DNA from: BOKV01 sp049289295
GTDB lineage: Bacteria > Pseudomonadota > Alphaproteobacteria > Rhizobiales > Rhizobiaceae
Length of the DNA stretch: 64,000 bases
Reading direction: 5' to 3'
Assembly (NCBI GenBank): GCA_049289295.1
Contig: JBATLL010000099.1
Coordinates: 54,898-118,897 of the forward strand
Shown: positions 51,414-60,118 of the stretch, piece after piece
Layout of the letters: every line of letters starts with the position of its first letter
How positions within the stretch are numbered: position 1 is the stretch's first letter
Notes under the pieces: model-generated
The model's input: only the letters and a program-made list of their open reading frames with translations
What the model was told of the DNA's origin: nothing
Databases searched by the model: none
Program-made: the position numbers and the translations under genes

Positions 51414-51983
51414 TTAGCCGATGCCGGACTGGCGGATGAACACCGTCACGAACACAAGGCATCCAAGCACGAAGGCAATTCGCAGCATCTGGAATTTCCG
51501 CAGCAGGATTTTCGACACAGCACTGTTTGACCGCGCGATGGAATGGACGACCTGCGATACTTCCGCCGTCTGCATGAAGGTGGCGTAGGTGTTGGCATCG
51601 AATTCTGGCGAGGTCAGCGAAGGCCAGGAAAACCGGTCAAGGTCGGATAGATGCTCGCGATGCTTTTTCGCCGGATAGCGCGGAAAGGCCGTCAGCATGC
51701 AGAACAGGATGCAAAGTGCCGCGAGCAGGCCGCTTGCCTTGGTGAACATGTCCTGTGTCATCAGATCGGTCATCGGCAGGGGGCCCTTGAGGGCTAGCAG
51801 GCCAACCAGTGTGACAAGACCGCCAGCCTTGGCGTCGGCAAACTGTGTTTGCTGCACCAGCGAGGCATGCTGGTCGAGCAGCATCTGCACGCGAATGCGG
51901 CTTGCGTGATTGGGGTCCACCCCTTCGCTTCCCGCCAGCGGCTTTGACAGGTCGACAAGTTCGATCGGATTGCTTGCAGTCAT
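51414..51983 (-). CDS. Stand-alone Pycsar-effector-type membrane protein (PycTM/DUF5706-like)
   Basis: 189 residues. The N-terminal half has a helix QTQFADAKAGGLVTLVGLLAL (key: DAKAG at 50-54 running into TM1), the D-x-K-A pattern typical of Pycsar TM effectors. TM2 is about 83-100 (GLLAALCILFCMLTAF), followed by a conserved-looking FPRYPAKKHRE, and TM3 about 168-184. In Pycsar defence the effector responds to cyclic pyrimidines and breaks the membrane; here no pyrimidine cyclase gene is adjacent, so the role is unclear. The gene stands between a GST and a transporter. I recognise the domain only by pattern. Confidence 0.65.
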   Translation of the reverse strand: MTASNPIELVDLSKPLAGSEGVDPNHASRIRVQMLLDQHASLVQQTQFADAKAGGLVTLVGLLALKGPLPMTDLMTQDMFTKASGLLAALCILFCMLTAFPRYPAKKHREHLSDLDRFSWPSLTSPEFDANTYATFMQTAEVSQVVHSIARSNSAVSKILLRKFQMLRIAFVLGCLVFVTVFIRQSGIG

Positions 51984-52035
51984 GCCCGTCAGCCTAGCGC
52001 AGACATTTCAGTTGTAAAGAACCCTGGAACAGCGC

Positions 52036-52935
52036 TCAGCTGGCGGCTTCTGCCGCGGCAGGCACGGCCCTGCGCGACCTGGCAATTCCCCATGCCGCAT
52101 GCGCGAGGACTGCGCCAAGAACGATCGAGCCGCCGATGATGGTCTGACGCGAAGGTTCTTCGCTGAACACGTACCAGACCCAGACGGGCGCAAGCACGGT
52201 TTCGAGAAGGAAGAAGATCGCGGTCTGCGGCGCAGGAATATAGCGTGGGGCAAGCGCCAGGCAGAACCCCGAAACTGGTACCAGGATCAGCCCATTGGCC
52301 CACAGCCAGCCGATCTGGCCCGGCATCTTCAGGTCCGCCAGCGCGAAGGGAAGCGCAAACAGCCCGGCAATCAGCCCGCCCAAGCCCGGCGCCAGCGACA
52401 GATCCTTGCCGGACTGGCGCGTTCGCACCAGCGCATAAGCGAGTGTTGCACTGCACAGGATGGACGCCCCATCGCCGAAATAGGTTCCGTTGCCCAATCC
52501 GCCCGACACGATGATCGCCACGCCGATCATGGTTGCGGCAATGGCTGCCCAGGTCGCCTTGTAGGGGCGTTCACCGATCAGACGCCAGGCCAGCAGCGCA
52601 GAAATCATCGGATTGAATGCGAGGATGAAAACCAGATTGGCCGTCGAGGTGCTGAACACGGCAGTCGAAAAGAAGATGTTTGTCAGCCCGTAGAACAGCC
52701 CGACTGTCAGCCAGTCGCGGTCCTTGAGCGGATGGCGCGGCATGTCGTCATTTCGAACACCAACAAGATAAAGCGCAAGGAAAACCGCGCCTATGCAGAA
52801 GCCGCGCAGGCTCATCGAGAACCAGACGTCGCTTTCCGCGAGCCGGATCATCGGAACATCGAAGGAAATGACCAGGCCGCCGAACAGGCCAAGCATGACC
52901 CCCTTCGCCTGATTTGCTTGCTGCGTGGATTGCAT
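52036..52935 (-). CDS. EamA/DMT family transporter
   Basis: 299 residues, ten TM helices in two EamA repeats. Features: VMLGLFGGLVISFDVPMIRLAESDVWF at the N-terminus and PQTAIFFLLETVLAPVWVWYVFSEEPSRQTIIGGSIVL in the second repeat (key: Glu in LLET and the GGSIVL end). This resembles the RhaT/YdcZ-like exporters; substrate unknown. MQSTQQANQ start chosen over an upstream in-frame ATG. Bpt lies 29 bases upstream on the same strand. Confidence 0.9.
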   Translation of the reverse strand: MQSTQQANQAKGVMLGLFGGLVISFDVPMIRLAESDVWFSMSLRGFCIGAVFLALYLVGVRNDDMPRHPLKDRDWLTVGLFYGLTNIFFSTAVFSTSTANLVFILAFNPMISALLAWRLIGERPYKATWAAIAATMIGVAIIVSGGLGNGTYFGDGASILCSATLAYALVRTRQSGKDLSLAPGLGGLIAGLFALPFALADLKMPGQIGWLWANGLILVPVSGFCLALAPRYIPAPQTAIFFLLETVLAPVWVWYVFSEEPSRQTIIGGSIVLGAVLAHAAWGIARSRRAVPAAAEAAS

Positions 52936-52964
52936 GTGATGCTCTGGTAAAGTGCAGGACCCCT

Positions 52965-53723
52965 TTACGCTGGCGTTGGTACGCGCCGCGCCCACCCCGA
53001 CATGGTCAGATGTTCCTGCGGTTGGAAGCGCGTCTTGTATTCCATTTTTTCAGACCCGTGAACCCAGTATCCGAGATAGACATAGGGAAGCCCCATCTTT
53101 CGCGCACGCTCGATATGATCGAGGATCATCCAGGTTCCAAGGCTGCGCTGTCCCTCTTCGCAGTCGAAATAGCTGTAGACCATCGACAGACCATTCGACA
53201 GCACGTCGGTAAGCGCTGCCGCTACCAGCGGGCCGGTGCCGCGCCCCGTGATGCCGGTGTCGGGACCGCGACGGCGATACTCGATCACCATCGTGTTGAC
53301 GTGCGTATCCTCGACCATCATCGAAAAGTCGAGCGCGCTCATGTCCGCCATGCCACCGCCAGTGTGACGATTGTCCAGATACTGGCGGAACAGGGTATAT
53401 TGTTCCGATGTCGCGGCTGGCGGCAATTGCAGGCCAACCAGGTCGCGATTGGCGCGAAGAACCCGCCGCATCGATGAACCTGGCTTGAAATCATCGACAA
53501 CGATGCGCACCGACACGCATGACCGACATTCCTCGCAGGCAGGCCGGTAGGCGATATTCTGCGACCGGCGAAACCCGCCCTGGGTCAGCATGTCATTGAT
53601 TTCCGGCGCCCGCGTTCCAACGAGATGGGTGAAGACCTTTCGTTCCAGCCGGCCCGGAAGATAGGGGCAACTCGCTGGTGCAGTCAGGTAGAACTGGGGC
53701 GTTTCTAGTGCGTGACGAGTCAT
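52965..53723 (-). CDS. bpt: Aspartate/glutamate leucyltransferase (Bpt)
   Basis: Attaches Leu from Leu-tRNA to N-terminal Asp or Glu, feeding proteins into the ClpS/N-end-rule pathway. 252 residues, the alphaproteobacterial/Vibrio Bpt type. Patterns: PQFYLTAPASCPYLPGRLERKVF at the N-terminus, the Cys cluster RPACEECRSCVSVR (about 62-75), and YVYLGYWVHGSEKMEYKTRFQP (key: Y-W-x3-S-x-K-M-x-Y-K). Start overlaps the stop of the SLC13 gene by four bases (ATGA). Confidence 0.95.
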   Translation of the reverse strand: MTRHALETPQFYLTAPASCPYLPGRLERKVFTHLVGTRAPEINDMLTQGGFRRSQNIAYRPACEECRSCVSVRIVVDDFKPGSSMRRVLRANRDLVGLQLPPAATSEQYTLFRQYLDNRHTGGGMADMSALDFSMMVEDTHVNTMVIEYRRRGPDTGITGRGTGPLVAAALTDVLSNGLSMVYSYFDCEEGQRSLGTWMILDHIERARKMGLPYVYLGYWVHGSEKMEYKTRFQPQEHLTMSGWARRVPTPA

Positions 53724-55552
53724 GTTCCATAATACCAGGGACCCACGAAAGAGTATGTGAGCCACATCAGGATGACAAGCGGTACGCCTGCCTTGAGGAA
53801 ATCGGAAAAACGGTAGTGGCCTGGCCCCATTACAAGCAGGTTGGTCTGGTAACCCACTGGGGTCGCGAACGAACAGTTTGACGCGAAGATCACCGCGGCG
53901 ACGAAGGCCATCGGATCTGCCCCCAGTTCGCGCGCGATGGAAATGGCGATTGGCGTGAACAGTACTGCCGTTGCATTGTTCGAAAGGATGTTGGTCAGCA
54001 CTGCAACGCTCAGGAAAAATACCGAAAGCGAAACCGACACCGGCAATCCCTCCAGAAGGGTTGCGCTCAGGCTTGCCAGATATTGCGCCCCGCCGGTCTT
54101 CTCCAGCGCCACCGCACTTGCCAGCGATGCTCCAACCATCATGAAGATGCGCGAATCAAAAGCGCGCGCTGCCTGGCGGACATTGATGCAGCCGGTGACA
54201 ATCATGGCCGTTGCCGCCAGCAAGGAAGCGGTCATGATCGGCAGGATCGAGAAGGCCGCGGCAACAACCATGGCGGCAAATACACTCATCGCCACTGGCG
54301 CAAGTCGGCGCATCGGCACCGCAACCTTCGACCATTCCAGCAGCAGCAGGTCGCGCGATGAGCGCAGGCGCGCAACGTCTTCCGGCGTGCCACCGATCAG
54401 CACCGTATCGCCCGGTTCGAGCCTGATATCGGCAAGCCCGGCGCGCTGCATGTGGCTCTTGCGTTGAATGCCGAGTACCGCGACGCCGTCATTGGCGCGG
54501 ATACCGGCATCGGCAATCGTTCGCGAAACATAGCGTGAGCCCGGCGCGACGACAGCTTCAGCAAGCGTATAATGCGGCTCAAGCTTCTCGTCCTGCACTT
54601 CGCCATCCTCGATGTCCGCGTTCACCGCCATGCCGCTTGGATCTTTCGCCAGCACTCGGGTGAGCACAGCGCGGGTGGCTGCAACAATGACAGTGTCGCC
54701 GAGGGTGAGCGTCACATCCTCGAAGGGCGGAGGGATCGGAATGTCGTTTCGCACGATGGCGCGCACGGTCAGGCCGGACATTTCCCTGAAGAGGCCCGCG
54801 CGAGATGTTGCTCCTTCCAGCGGATGGCCGGAAGTCACGACGATTTCGGATATGAACTGCTTTCCCGAACGCGTCTTGATTTCCTCGATCATGCCGGGCC
54901 GGTCAGCCAGCATCAGCGGCATCACGAAAAGCACGTGGATCATGCCGACCCCGGCAAGGATCAGGCCCGGCACCGTGATGTCGAAAAAGCCGATATCAAT
55001 TCCAGCCCTCTGCGCAACACCGGCCACCAGCAGGTTGGTCGAGGAACCGATCAGCGTGGTCATGCCGCCCAGGATGGAGGCGAAGGAAAGCGGCATGAGT
55101 ATCTGCGCCACCCCCAGATTGCGTTGCCTGGCGACCAGCGTGAGGATCGGAATGAACATCACCACAACCGGTGTGTTGTTGAGAAATGCTGAAATCGCTG
55201 CCGGTAGCGCCAGCAACAGCACGATCATCAGGCGCCTGCCACCCAAAGGCGAACGCGACAGCCATTGCGCCAGTGGATCGAGCGCATCCGTGTTGTAAAG
55301 CGCCTGGCCTACCACCATCAGCGCCAGCACGGTCACGAGAGCAGGATTGGCAAAGCCGGAGACCAGTTCCATCGGCGCCACAATGCCCGGATGGAACGAG
55401 AACAGGATCAGCAGCGCGCACAGCACGATCAGTGATACCTGTTCGATCGGCCAGCGATCGGTGGCATAGGCGATGATGGTCGCGATGATGATGGCGTAGG
55501 TCGCCCACATCGTGAAGCCGCCCGTCGCAGCCTGAAGCAGTTCAGTGGACAT
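53720..55552 (-). CDS. SLC13-type anion transporter with two TrkA-C (RCK_C) domains
   Basis: 610 residues, inner-membrane transporter of the divalent anion:Na+ symporter (DASS/ArsB-like) superfamily. N-terminal TM half (FANPALVTVLALMVVGQALY; SAFLNNTPVVVMFIPIL with the SNT/NTP signature), two cytosolic TrkA-C domains (about 210-290 and 300-390), then a C-terminal TM half with FLSVAVLTNILSNNATAVLFTPI (second signature) and FASNCSFATPVGYQTNLLVMGPG. Candidate substrates are sulfate, dicarboxylates or similar. Start ATG at 55552 is used; ATG at 55510 is possible. Confidence 0.92.
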   Translation of the reverse strand: MSTELLQAATGGFTMWATYAIIIATIIAYATDRWPIEQVSLIVLCALLILFSFHPGIVAPMELVSGFANPALVTVLALMVVGQALYNTDALDPLAQWLSRSPLGGRRLMIVLLLALPAAISAFLNNTPVVVMFIPILTLVARQRNLGVAQILMPLSFASILGGMTTLIGSSTNLLVAGVAQRAGIDIGFFDITVPGLILAGVGMIHVLFVMPLMLADRPGMIEEIKTRSGKQFISEIVVTSGHPLEGATSRAGLFREMSGLTVRAIVRNDIPIPPPFEDVTLTLGDTVIVAATRAVLTRVLAKDPSGMAVNADIEDGEVQDEKLEPHYTLAEAVVAPGSRYVSRTIADAGIRANDGVAVLGIQRKSHMQRAGLADIRLEPGDTVLIGGTPEDVARLRSSRDLLLLEWSKVAVPMRRLAPVAMSVFAAMVVAAAFSILPIMTASLLAATAMIVTGCINVRQAARAFDSRIFMMVGASLASAVALEKTGGAQYLASLSATLLEGLPVSVSLSVFFLSVAVLTNILSNNATAVLFTPIAISIARELGADPMAFVAAVIFASNCSFATPVGYQTNLLVMGPGHYRFSDFLKAGVPLVILMWLTYSFVGPWYYGT

Positions 55553-55624
55553 CTCTTGACGAATCTCCCGACACTGCAATCACGCCATTATCGCAGCCAT
55601 GGGGCTGGGCGCAAAGGACGCTTT

Positions 55625-56101
55625 TCAGGCGTGGCGGTCGGAACGAACGATTACCGTGCCAAGAAGGATATCCTGGACCAGCTGCTTGCGGCTGTTGAAC
55701 AGCGATACGACCAGGAGCAGCGGCGTCAGCGTGACATGCGCGACCCAGAACAGGATGCCATGCACGATTGCCGTGATGCCATCGACCGGTTTGCCGTCAA
55801 GCCGCTCGATTCTGAGCGCGAAGAAATTCATTCCCCACGTGGCCTGGTTTGGGCCGCCCATCGTCGAGCCGATATAGGCAGCGGCAACCAGCAGGCCCAG
55901 CACCGGGAAAAGCAGCCAGCCCGCGCCAAAGGTCACAATGCCGAGGAGAAAGACCGGGATGATCGAGATCAGGAACATCACCGAAATCGCGAGATAGTCG
56001 ATCAGGAACGCCAGCACGCGACGTGTGCGCACGCTTTCGAGCCGACTGGCGTTCAGGGCGCTGGCCGAGGAAAGTGTGTCGCCAGGATGATGTGAAACCA
56101 T
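55625..56101 (-). CDS. RDD family membrane protein
   Basis: 158 residues with three TM helices. The RDD pattern appears at RRVLAFLIDYLAIS (Arg near 28, Asp near 34, with Arg-Asp-Asp-type spacing) and the C-terminal half shows GMNFFALRIERLDGKPVDG. Start MVSHHPGDT follows AAGGAG. Role unknown; RDD proteins have been linked to ion transport. Lies in the bpt-hemB neighbourhood seen in rhizobia. Confidence 0.85.
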   Translation of the reverse strand: MVSHHPGDTLSSASALNASRLESVRTRRVLAFLIDYLAISVMFLISIIPVFLLGIVTFGAGWLLFPVLGLLVAAAYIGSTMGGPNQATWGMNFFALRIERLDGKPVDGITAIVHGILFWVAHVTLTPLLLVVSLFNSRKQLVQDILLGTVIVRSDRHA

Positions 56102-56191
56102 TGCCGCTTCTCCTTTCCCTGCATATGGGGGTGCCGAAACGGAATGCAAATGGGCAGCTTTGAGTTGCCTGCACAGCGTTGATCCAGGCCA

Positions 56192-56530
56192 TCAAAGCCG
56201 GATCACATATTCCTTGCAGGTTGTCTCGATGACTTCCCACACGCCCCTGAAACCGGGCTGGAGAATGAAACTGTCTCCCGGGCCAACCCTCGACGCCGTC
56301 CCGCCATCCTCGTGGATGATGGAAACACCGGACAGGATACGGCAGTATTCCCATTCGTCATACTGGATGCGCCAGCTTCCCGGTGTGGATTCCCATACGC
56401 CTGCGTAAAGCCCGTCGCGCTCCTCGACACTCCAGGTCCGGAACTGCGGTGAGCCGGTGACAATGCGATCGGCTGCAGGTCCCCCAAGTTCGACTTCGAT
56501 GCCATCTATGTTCAGCGTCTTGAAATGCAT
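56192..56530 (-). CDS. Small cupin-fold protein (DUF861/cupin_3-like)
   Basis: 112 residues. Single cupin fold: GVWESTPGSWRIQYDEWEYCRILSG and DGGTASRVGPGDSFILQPGFRGVWEVIETTCKEYVI (key: EWEYCRILSG and GPGDSF-x3-PGFRG). This is the EutQ/DUF861 type, possibly metal-free because the usual His pair is missing. Starts one base after the hemB stop and is likely cotranscribed. Substrate unknown. Confidence 0.88.
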   Translation of the reverse strand: MHFKTLNIDGIEVELGGPAADRIVTGSPQFRTWSVEERDGLYAGVWESTPGSWRIQYDEWEYCRILSGVSIIHEDGGTASRVGPGDSFILQPGFRGVWEVIETTCKEYVIRL

Positions 56531-56531
56531 C

Positions 56532-57584
56532 TCACCGGTCCCGTTTCAGCCATTCGGCGATTTTTGGCGCAAAATAGGTCAGAACCGCATCGCAGCCCGC
56601 CCGCTTGAAGGCCATCATTGTTTCCATGATGGCGCGTTCTTCATCCAGGAAGCCTTTTTCGACACCCGCCATGATCATCGAATATTCACCCGACACCTGA
56701 TAGGCATAGGTCGGCATGGAGAACGTGTCCTTGAGCCTGCGGATGATGTCGAGATACGGCAGACCCGGCTTCACCATGACCATGTCAGCACCCTCGATGA
56801 TGTCGAGTTCGGTCTCCCTGATGGCCTCATCCGTGTTTGCCGGATCGATATAGTAGGTTTTCTTGTCTCCCTTGAGCAGGCCGCCGGTTCCCACCGCCTC
56901 GCGGTAGGGGCCATAGAAGGCAGAGGCGTACTTGGTCGCATAGGACATGATTGCGACATCGTTGAACCCTGCCGCATCAAGTGCCTGGCGAATCGCGCCG
57001 ATCCGTCCATCCATCATGTCGGACGGTGCAATGATATCGGCACCCGCTTCCGCCTGCAGCACGGCAGCCCGCGCGATCTGGTCGACCGTTTCGTCATTCA
57101 GGATGATCCCGTCGCGCAATATCCCGTCATGGCCATGACTGGTGAAGGGATCGAGCGCCACATCCGTGATGATGCCGATTTCGGGCACGGCCTTCTTGAT
57201 CGCGGCAGTCGCCTGATTGATCAGATTGTCCGCGCGCAGGATTTCCGAACCTGAAACGTCCCGCTTTTCCAGTGCCACGTTGGGAAAGGTGGCGATGGCA
57301 GGAATGCCCAGCTTCGCAGCCTTTTCCGCTGCCTTTACGGCAAGGTCGACACTCATTCGCTCGACGCCTGGCATGGCACCAATCGCTTCCGTGCGATTGT
57401 TTCCCTCGATGATGAAGATCGGCCATATCAGGTCATCTGCCGTGACCACGTTTTCACGTACCAGACGCCTTGACCAGTCGAAGCGGCGATTGCGCCGCAT
57501 GCGCCTGCCGCCTGTGATTTCGTCCACGTTCACCAACTGTCTCTCCCGATCCAACCCGGTACTTGCGCCAAAGAGGTTCACCAT
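56532..57584 (-). CDS. hemB: Delta-aminolevulinic acid dehydratase (porphobilinogen synthase)
   Basis: Condenses two 5-aminolevulinate to porphobilinogen for heme and chlorophyll-type tetrapyrroles. 350 residues. Catalytic Lys lies in YATKYASAFYGPYREA (first) and MVMVKPGLPYLD (Schiff-base Lys). APSDMMDGRI and GDKKTYYIDPAN are conserved. The zinc-binding Cys set is replaced by Asp-type residues (SDMMD and ALDPFTSHGHDG), so this is the Mg-dependent alphaproteobacterial type. Start ATG at 57584; longer frames rejected. Confidence 0.97.
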   Translation of the reverse strand: MVNLFGASTGLDRERQLVNVDEITGGRRMRRNRRFDWSRRLVRENVVTADDLIWPIFIIEGNNRTEAIGAMPGVERMSVDLAVKAAEKAAKLGIPAIATFPNVALEKRDVSGSEILRADNLINQATAAIKKAVPEIGIITDVALDPFTSHGHDGILRDGIILNDETVDQIARAAVLQAEAGADIIAPSDMMDGRIGAIRQALDAAGFNDVAIMSYATKYASAFYGPYREAVGTGGLLKGDKKTYYIDPANTDEAIRETELDIIEGADMVMVKPGLPYLDIIRRLKDTFSMPTYAYQVSGEYSMIMAGVEKGFLDEERAIMETMMAFKRAGCDAVLTYFAPKIAEWLKRDR

Positions 57585-57746
57585 AGGCGCGATTGTATCA
57601 TGCCCCCCGGCCACATGTCTGCGCCACGGACCGGGCCAGACGCTGCCACGGAGCTGACTTGGGGCCGCTCATGTGTCGCACTGCCTTGCCAATGCCGCAA
57701 CCATGACATAGCAGTCAATCCCATAAGCCCGGAATCGGGAGTAGGG

Positions 57747-58154
57747 GTGTTGGAACAGGACAAGGAAAACGTGGCCGGTCTGGCCCGCAATCTCTATGCG
57801 CTGTTCCTGCGCGTGGTGTCGATGTTCCTGCTTCTGTTTGCCTTGCAGTACTGGGGCCGCCTCGTCGGCATCTTCGATGGTGCCGACTACCGCTTCGACA
57901 CGATGGCCGCGCACTGGCGCGCTGGTGGCTCCCTGTTGGCGGTACTCTTGCCCGTTGCAGCACTCGGCCTGTGGGGCCTGTTCTCCTGGGGCCCGGTCGT
58001 CTGGCTCATCACCGTTGGCGTTGAAATCAGCATGTATACCTGGTTTTCAGACCTGTTCGGCCGCGCCGATCTGCGTGTTTCCTTCCACCTGCTTGCGATC
58101 GTCATTTTCCTTGCATTCCGCTTTGCAATTCTCGTTTTGACAAACAAGAAGTAA
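57747..58154 (+). CDS. Small membrane protein next to ldtR (DUF6163-like)
   Basis: 135 residues with three to four TM helices (LYALFLRVVSMFLLLFALQYW near 12-32, LLAVLLPVAALGLWGLF near 62-78, FHLLAIVIFLAFRFAILVL near 110-130). GTG start at 57747 (or TTG at 57750), both after GGGAG/AGGGG purine runs. The motif LEQDKENVAGLARNLYALF and the position before an LdtR-type regulator match the rhizobial DUF6163 family, as I recall; no function is known. Same strand as ldtR, 176 bases before it. Confidence 0.7.
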   Translation: MLEQDKENVAGLARNLYALFLRVVSMFLLLFALQYWGRLVGIFDGADYRFDTMAAHWRAGGSLLAVLLPVAALGLWGLFSWGPVVWLITVGVEISMYTWFSDLFGRADLRVSFHLLAIVIFLAFRFAILVLTNKK

Positions 58155-58330
58155 ACCGCCAGGCCCGTTTTTGGCCATTCAGGTGGAAAACCCGGTAATT
58201 TCGAGACAGTTTCGCGATTCAGGTAACTCCCGGTTAAGCCTGCTGTTTAAGTCGAATTTTATGTGAAAGCGCTATGGTCTGTTTCGAGAGTGGGAGGAAA
58301 CAATCCCACCGATGCAGAGAGGCGAAGCGA

Positions 58331-58843
58331 ATGACCAATGCACTTGGCTTGGTGGGTAAGGCCATTGACCCGCAACCCACAGGCGACATCAAGACCCAGT
58401 ATCTGGAAACGCTTACGCTGGTGGAGCGCCTGCACAGGCGCCTGCTGGATGTAATCAAGGACGAATTCGATCGTCAGGGAAGAAGCGACCTGAACGCGGT
58501 TCAGGCCCTGTTGCTGTACAATATCGGCAATTCGGAACTGACGGCCGGTGAACTGCGCACGCGCGGTTACTATCTGGGTTCGAATGTTTCCTACAATCTG
58601 AAGAAACTCGTCGAGATGGGCTTCATCCATCATCAGCGCTCGCGCGTTGATCGCCGTTCGGTGCGCGTCAGCCTGACCGACGACGGAAACAAGATCGCCC
58701 AGATCGTGGATGGACTGTATCAGCGCCACATGGCGACTGTGGAGCAGGTCGGCGGGATCAATCCCGACGAGTTCGCCCGCATGAACAAGTCCCTGCAGCG
58801 CCTCGAGCGTTTCTGGACCGATCAGATACTCTATCGCCTCTGA
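58331..58843 (+). CDS. ldtR: LdtR-type MarR family regulator
   Basis: 170 residues, MarR winged helix-turn-helix. ALLLYNIGNSELTAGELRTRGYYLGSNVSYNLKKLVEMGFIHHQRSRVDRRSVRVSLTDDG (key: TAGELRTRGYYLGSNVSYNLKKL recognition helix, RVDRRSVRVSLT wing) is near-invariant among rhizobial LdtR proteins, which control L,D-transpeptidase and stress genes. Start MTNALGLVGKA chosen; longer frame rejected. Stand-alone, facing bamE convergently. Confidence 0.93.
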   Translation: MTNALGLVGKAIDPQPTGDIKTQYLETLTLVERLHRRLLDVIKDEFDRQGRSDLNAVQALLLYNIGNSELTAGELRTRGYYLGSNVSYNLKKLVEMGFIHHQRSRVDRRSVRVSLTDDGNKIAQIVDGLYQRHMATVEQVGGINPDEFARMNKSLQRLERFWTDQILYRL

Positions 58844-58870
58844 TCTATCGGTGGATCAACACCATGCCGG

Positions 58871-58891
58871 ACCCCGCCACTTGTGCGGGGT
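58871..58891. terminator. Possible bidirectional terminator between ldtR and bamE
   Basis: Hairpin ACCCCGC / GCGGGGT with a seven-base loop, extendable by two pairs, between convergent genes. No long T-run on either side, so the call is weak. Confidence 0.4.
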
Positions 58892-58903
58892 TCAGGCGTT
58901 TGA

Positions 58904-59395
58904 TCACGAGCCTGGCAGGCTCGGGGCCGATGGCTTCGCGTTCTTTCCTGGTCCGGAGAGAAGCTGGCCAAGGAATGTCAGATCCTTGCCGCCCGTGGGC
59001 GTGGTCCTGCTGATGAAATCGAAGATCTTTCCATCCTGCATGCCGTAGTTGGCGACATGGGCAACGGTGCCGACATCATCGAAATAGACGGCAAGCACGC
59101 GCTGGTCGACGATCTTTGCCTTCTGGTAGGCGAGATTCTTCTGCTTCTTTTGCGAAATGTAATAGAAGACCTCGCTGTCGAAGCTGCCTGTCGTCGAGGG
59201 TGTGCCGAGTGCCAGCAGCACCTGATCGCGGCTTGAACCGACAGGAATGAGATCGATCTGATCCTGCGTGATGATGGCGCCATGCGTGAACACCTGTTCG
59301 GTACTGCATGCCGCAAGCGTGAGCGGAGAGGCCACAAGCAGCCCGGCCAACACGCCCCAGACCGCAAATTTCGAATGATTTCGCCCGTTTTTCAC
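58904..59395 (-). CDS. bamE: Outer-membrane assembly lipoprotein BamE (SmpA/OmlA)
   Basis: 163 residues, part of the BAM complex that inserts beta-barrels. Lipoprotein signal with lipobox LAAC (Cys at about residue 30), then the BamE fold: IPVGSSRDQVLLALGTPSTTGSF (the conserved G-x-S-x-x-x-V-x-x-x-L-G-x-P), VFYYISQKK, and the VLAVYFDDVGTVAHV strand. C-terminal Pro/Ser-rich tail. Divergent from the bc1-chaperone gene. Confidence 0.95.
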   Translation of the reverse strand: MKNGRNHSKFAVWGVLAGLLVASPLTLAACSTEQVFTHGAIITQDQIDLIPVGSSRDQVLLALGTPSTTGSFDSEVFYYISQKKQKNLAYQKAKIVDQRVLAVYFDDVGTVAHVANYGMQDGKIFDFISRTTPTGGKDLTFLGQLLSGPGKNAKPSAPSLPGS

Positions 59396-59542
59396 TGTTC
59401 ACTCCGCGCTGCGCTGCCTGCGCAGGATTGCCTGCCATGCAGCAGGGCTGTAATTCGGTCCCTGTCCGGTATATCACCAATAGACAGTTTTCAACCTGAG
59501 GCCTGTATACCGTCTGGGCAGGCCGGATGGAACCCGATAGCC

Positions 59543-60118
59543 ATGCTTGCCCGCCTTGCATCGATTTTTTCCGCTGGAGCGAAAACCTCATCCGTTTCTG
59601 AGGATATTTATGGCCGTGTTATGGCACAGGCGCGCTGCGAGGCATTCTTCACGAAAATGGGGATCGCCGACACCGTTACCGGGCGCTTCGATCTGCTTGC
59701 CTTGCACATGTTTCTGCTTTCCCACCGTCTTTCCAGCGAGACAGAGGCTGAAGCGCGCGACCTCAGCCAGGCCGTGTTCGACCATTTTACCGCTGACGTT
59801 GACCGCGCGCTGCGTGAAATCGGGATTGGTGACACATCGGTGCCGAAGCGAAAGAAGAAGCTCATTGCCGGGTTCTACGGCCAGATCGCCGATTTTGATG
59901 AATCGCTTTCGCGCGCCAGTTCCAAAGACCTCACCGAACGCGTCAAGGCACGCTTCCATGACGGCAGGGATGAAGCAGGCGCAGCAATGCTCGCAAACTA
60001 CATGATCGAGGCTGCGCGCCTGCTTGGCCGCCAGACCTATGGCGCAATTGCTTCTGGCAGGATCGAGTGGCCAGAGGTCGAAGACACGTTCAAGAGCGTT
60101 CCGAGCGGGAATGTCTGA
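59543..60118 (+). CDS. Ubiquinol-cytochrome c chaperone (UQCC1/CBP3-like)
   Basis: 191 residues of the ubiquinol-cytochrome c chaperone family. Patterns: AQARCEAFFTKMGIADTVTGRFDLLALHMFLLSHRL (key: ARxxxFFxxxGIxDTxxGRFDLLxLHxFL) and RFHDGRDEAGAAMLANYMIEAARLLGRQ. Assists assembly of the bc1 complex in mitochondria; the bacterial role is inferred. Overlaps the DUF177 gene by eight bases. Confidence 0.92.
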   Translation: MLARLASIFSAGAKTSSVSEDIYGRVMAQARCEAFFTKMGIADTVTGRFDLLALHMFLLSHRLSSETEAEARDLSQAVFDHFTADVDRALREIGIGDTSVPKRKKKLIAGFYGQIADFDESLSRASSKDLTERVKARFHDGRDEAGAAMLANYMIEAARLLGRQTYGAIASGRIEWPEVEDTFKSVPSGNV

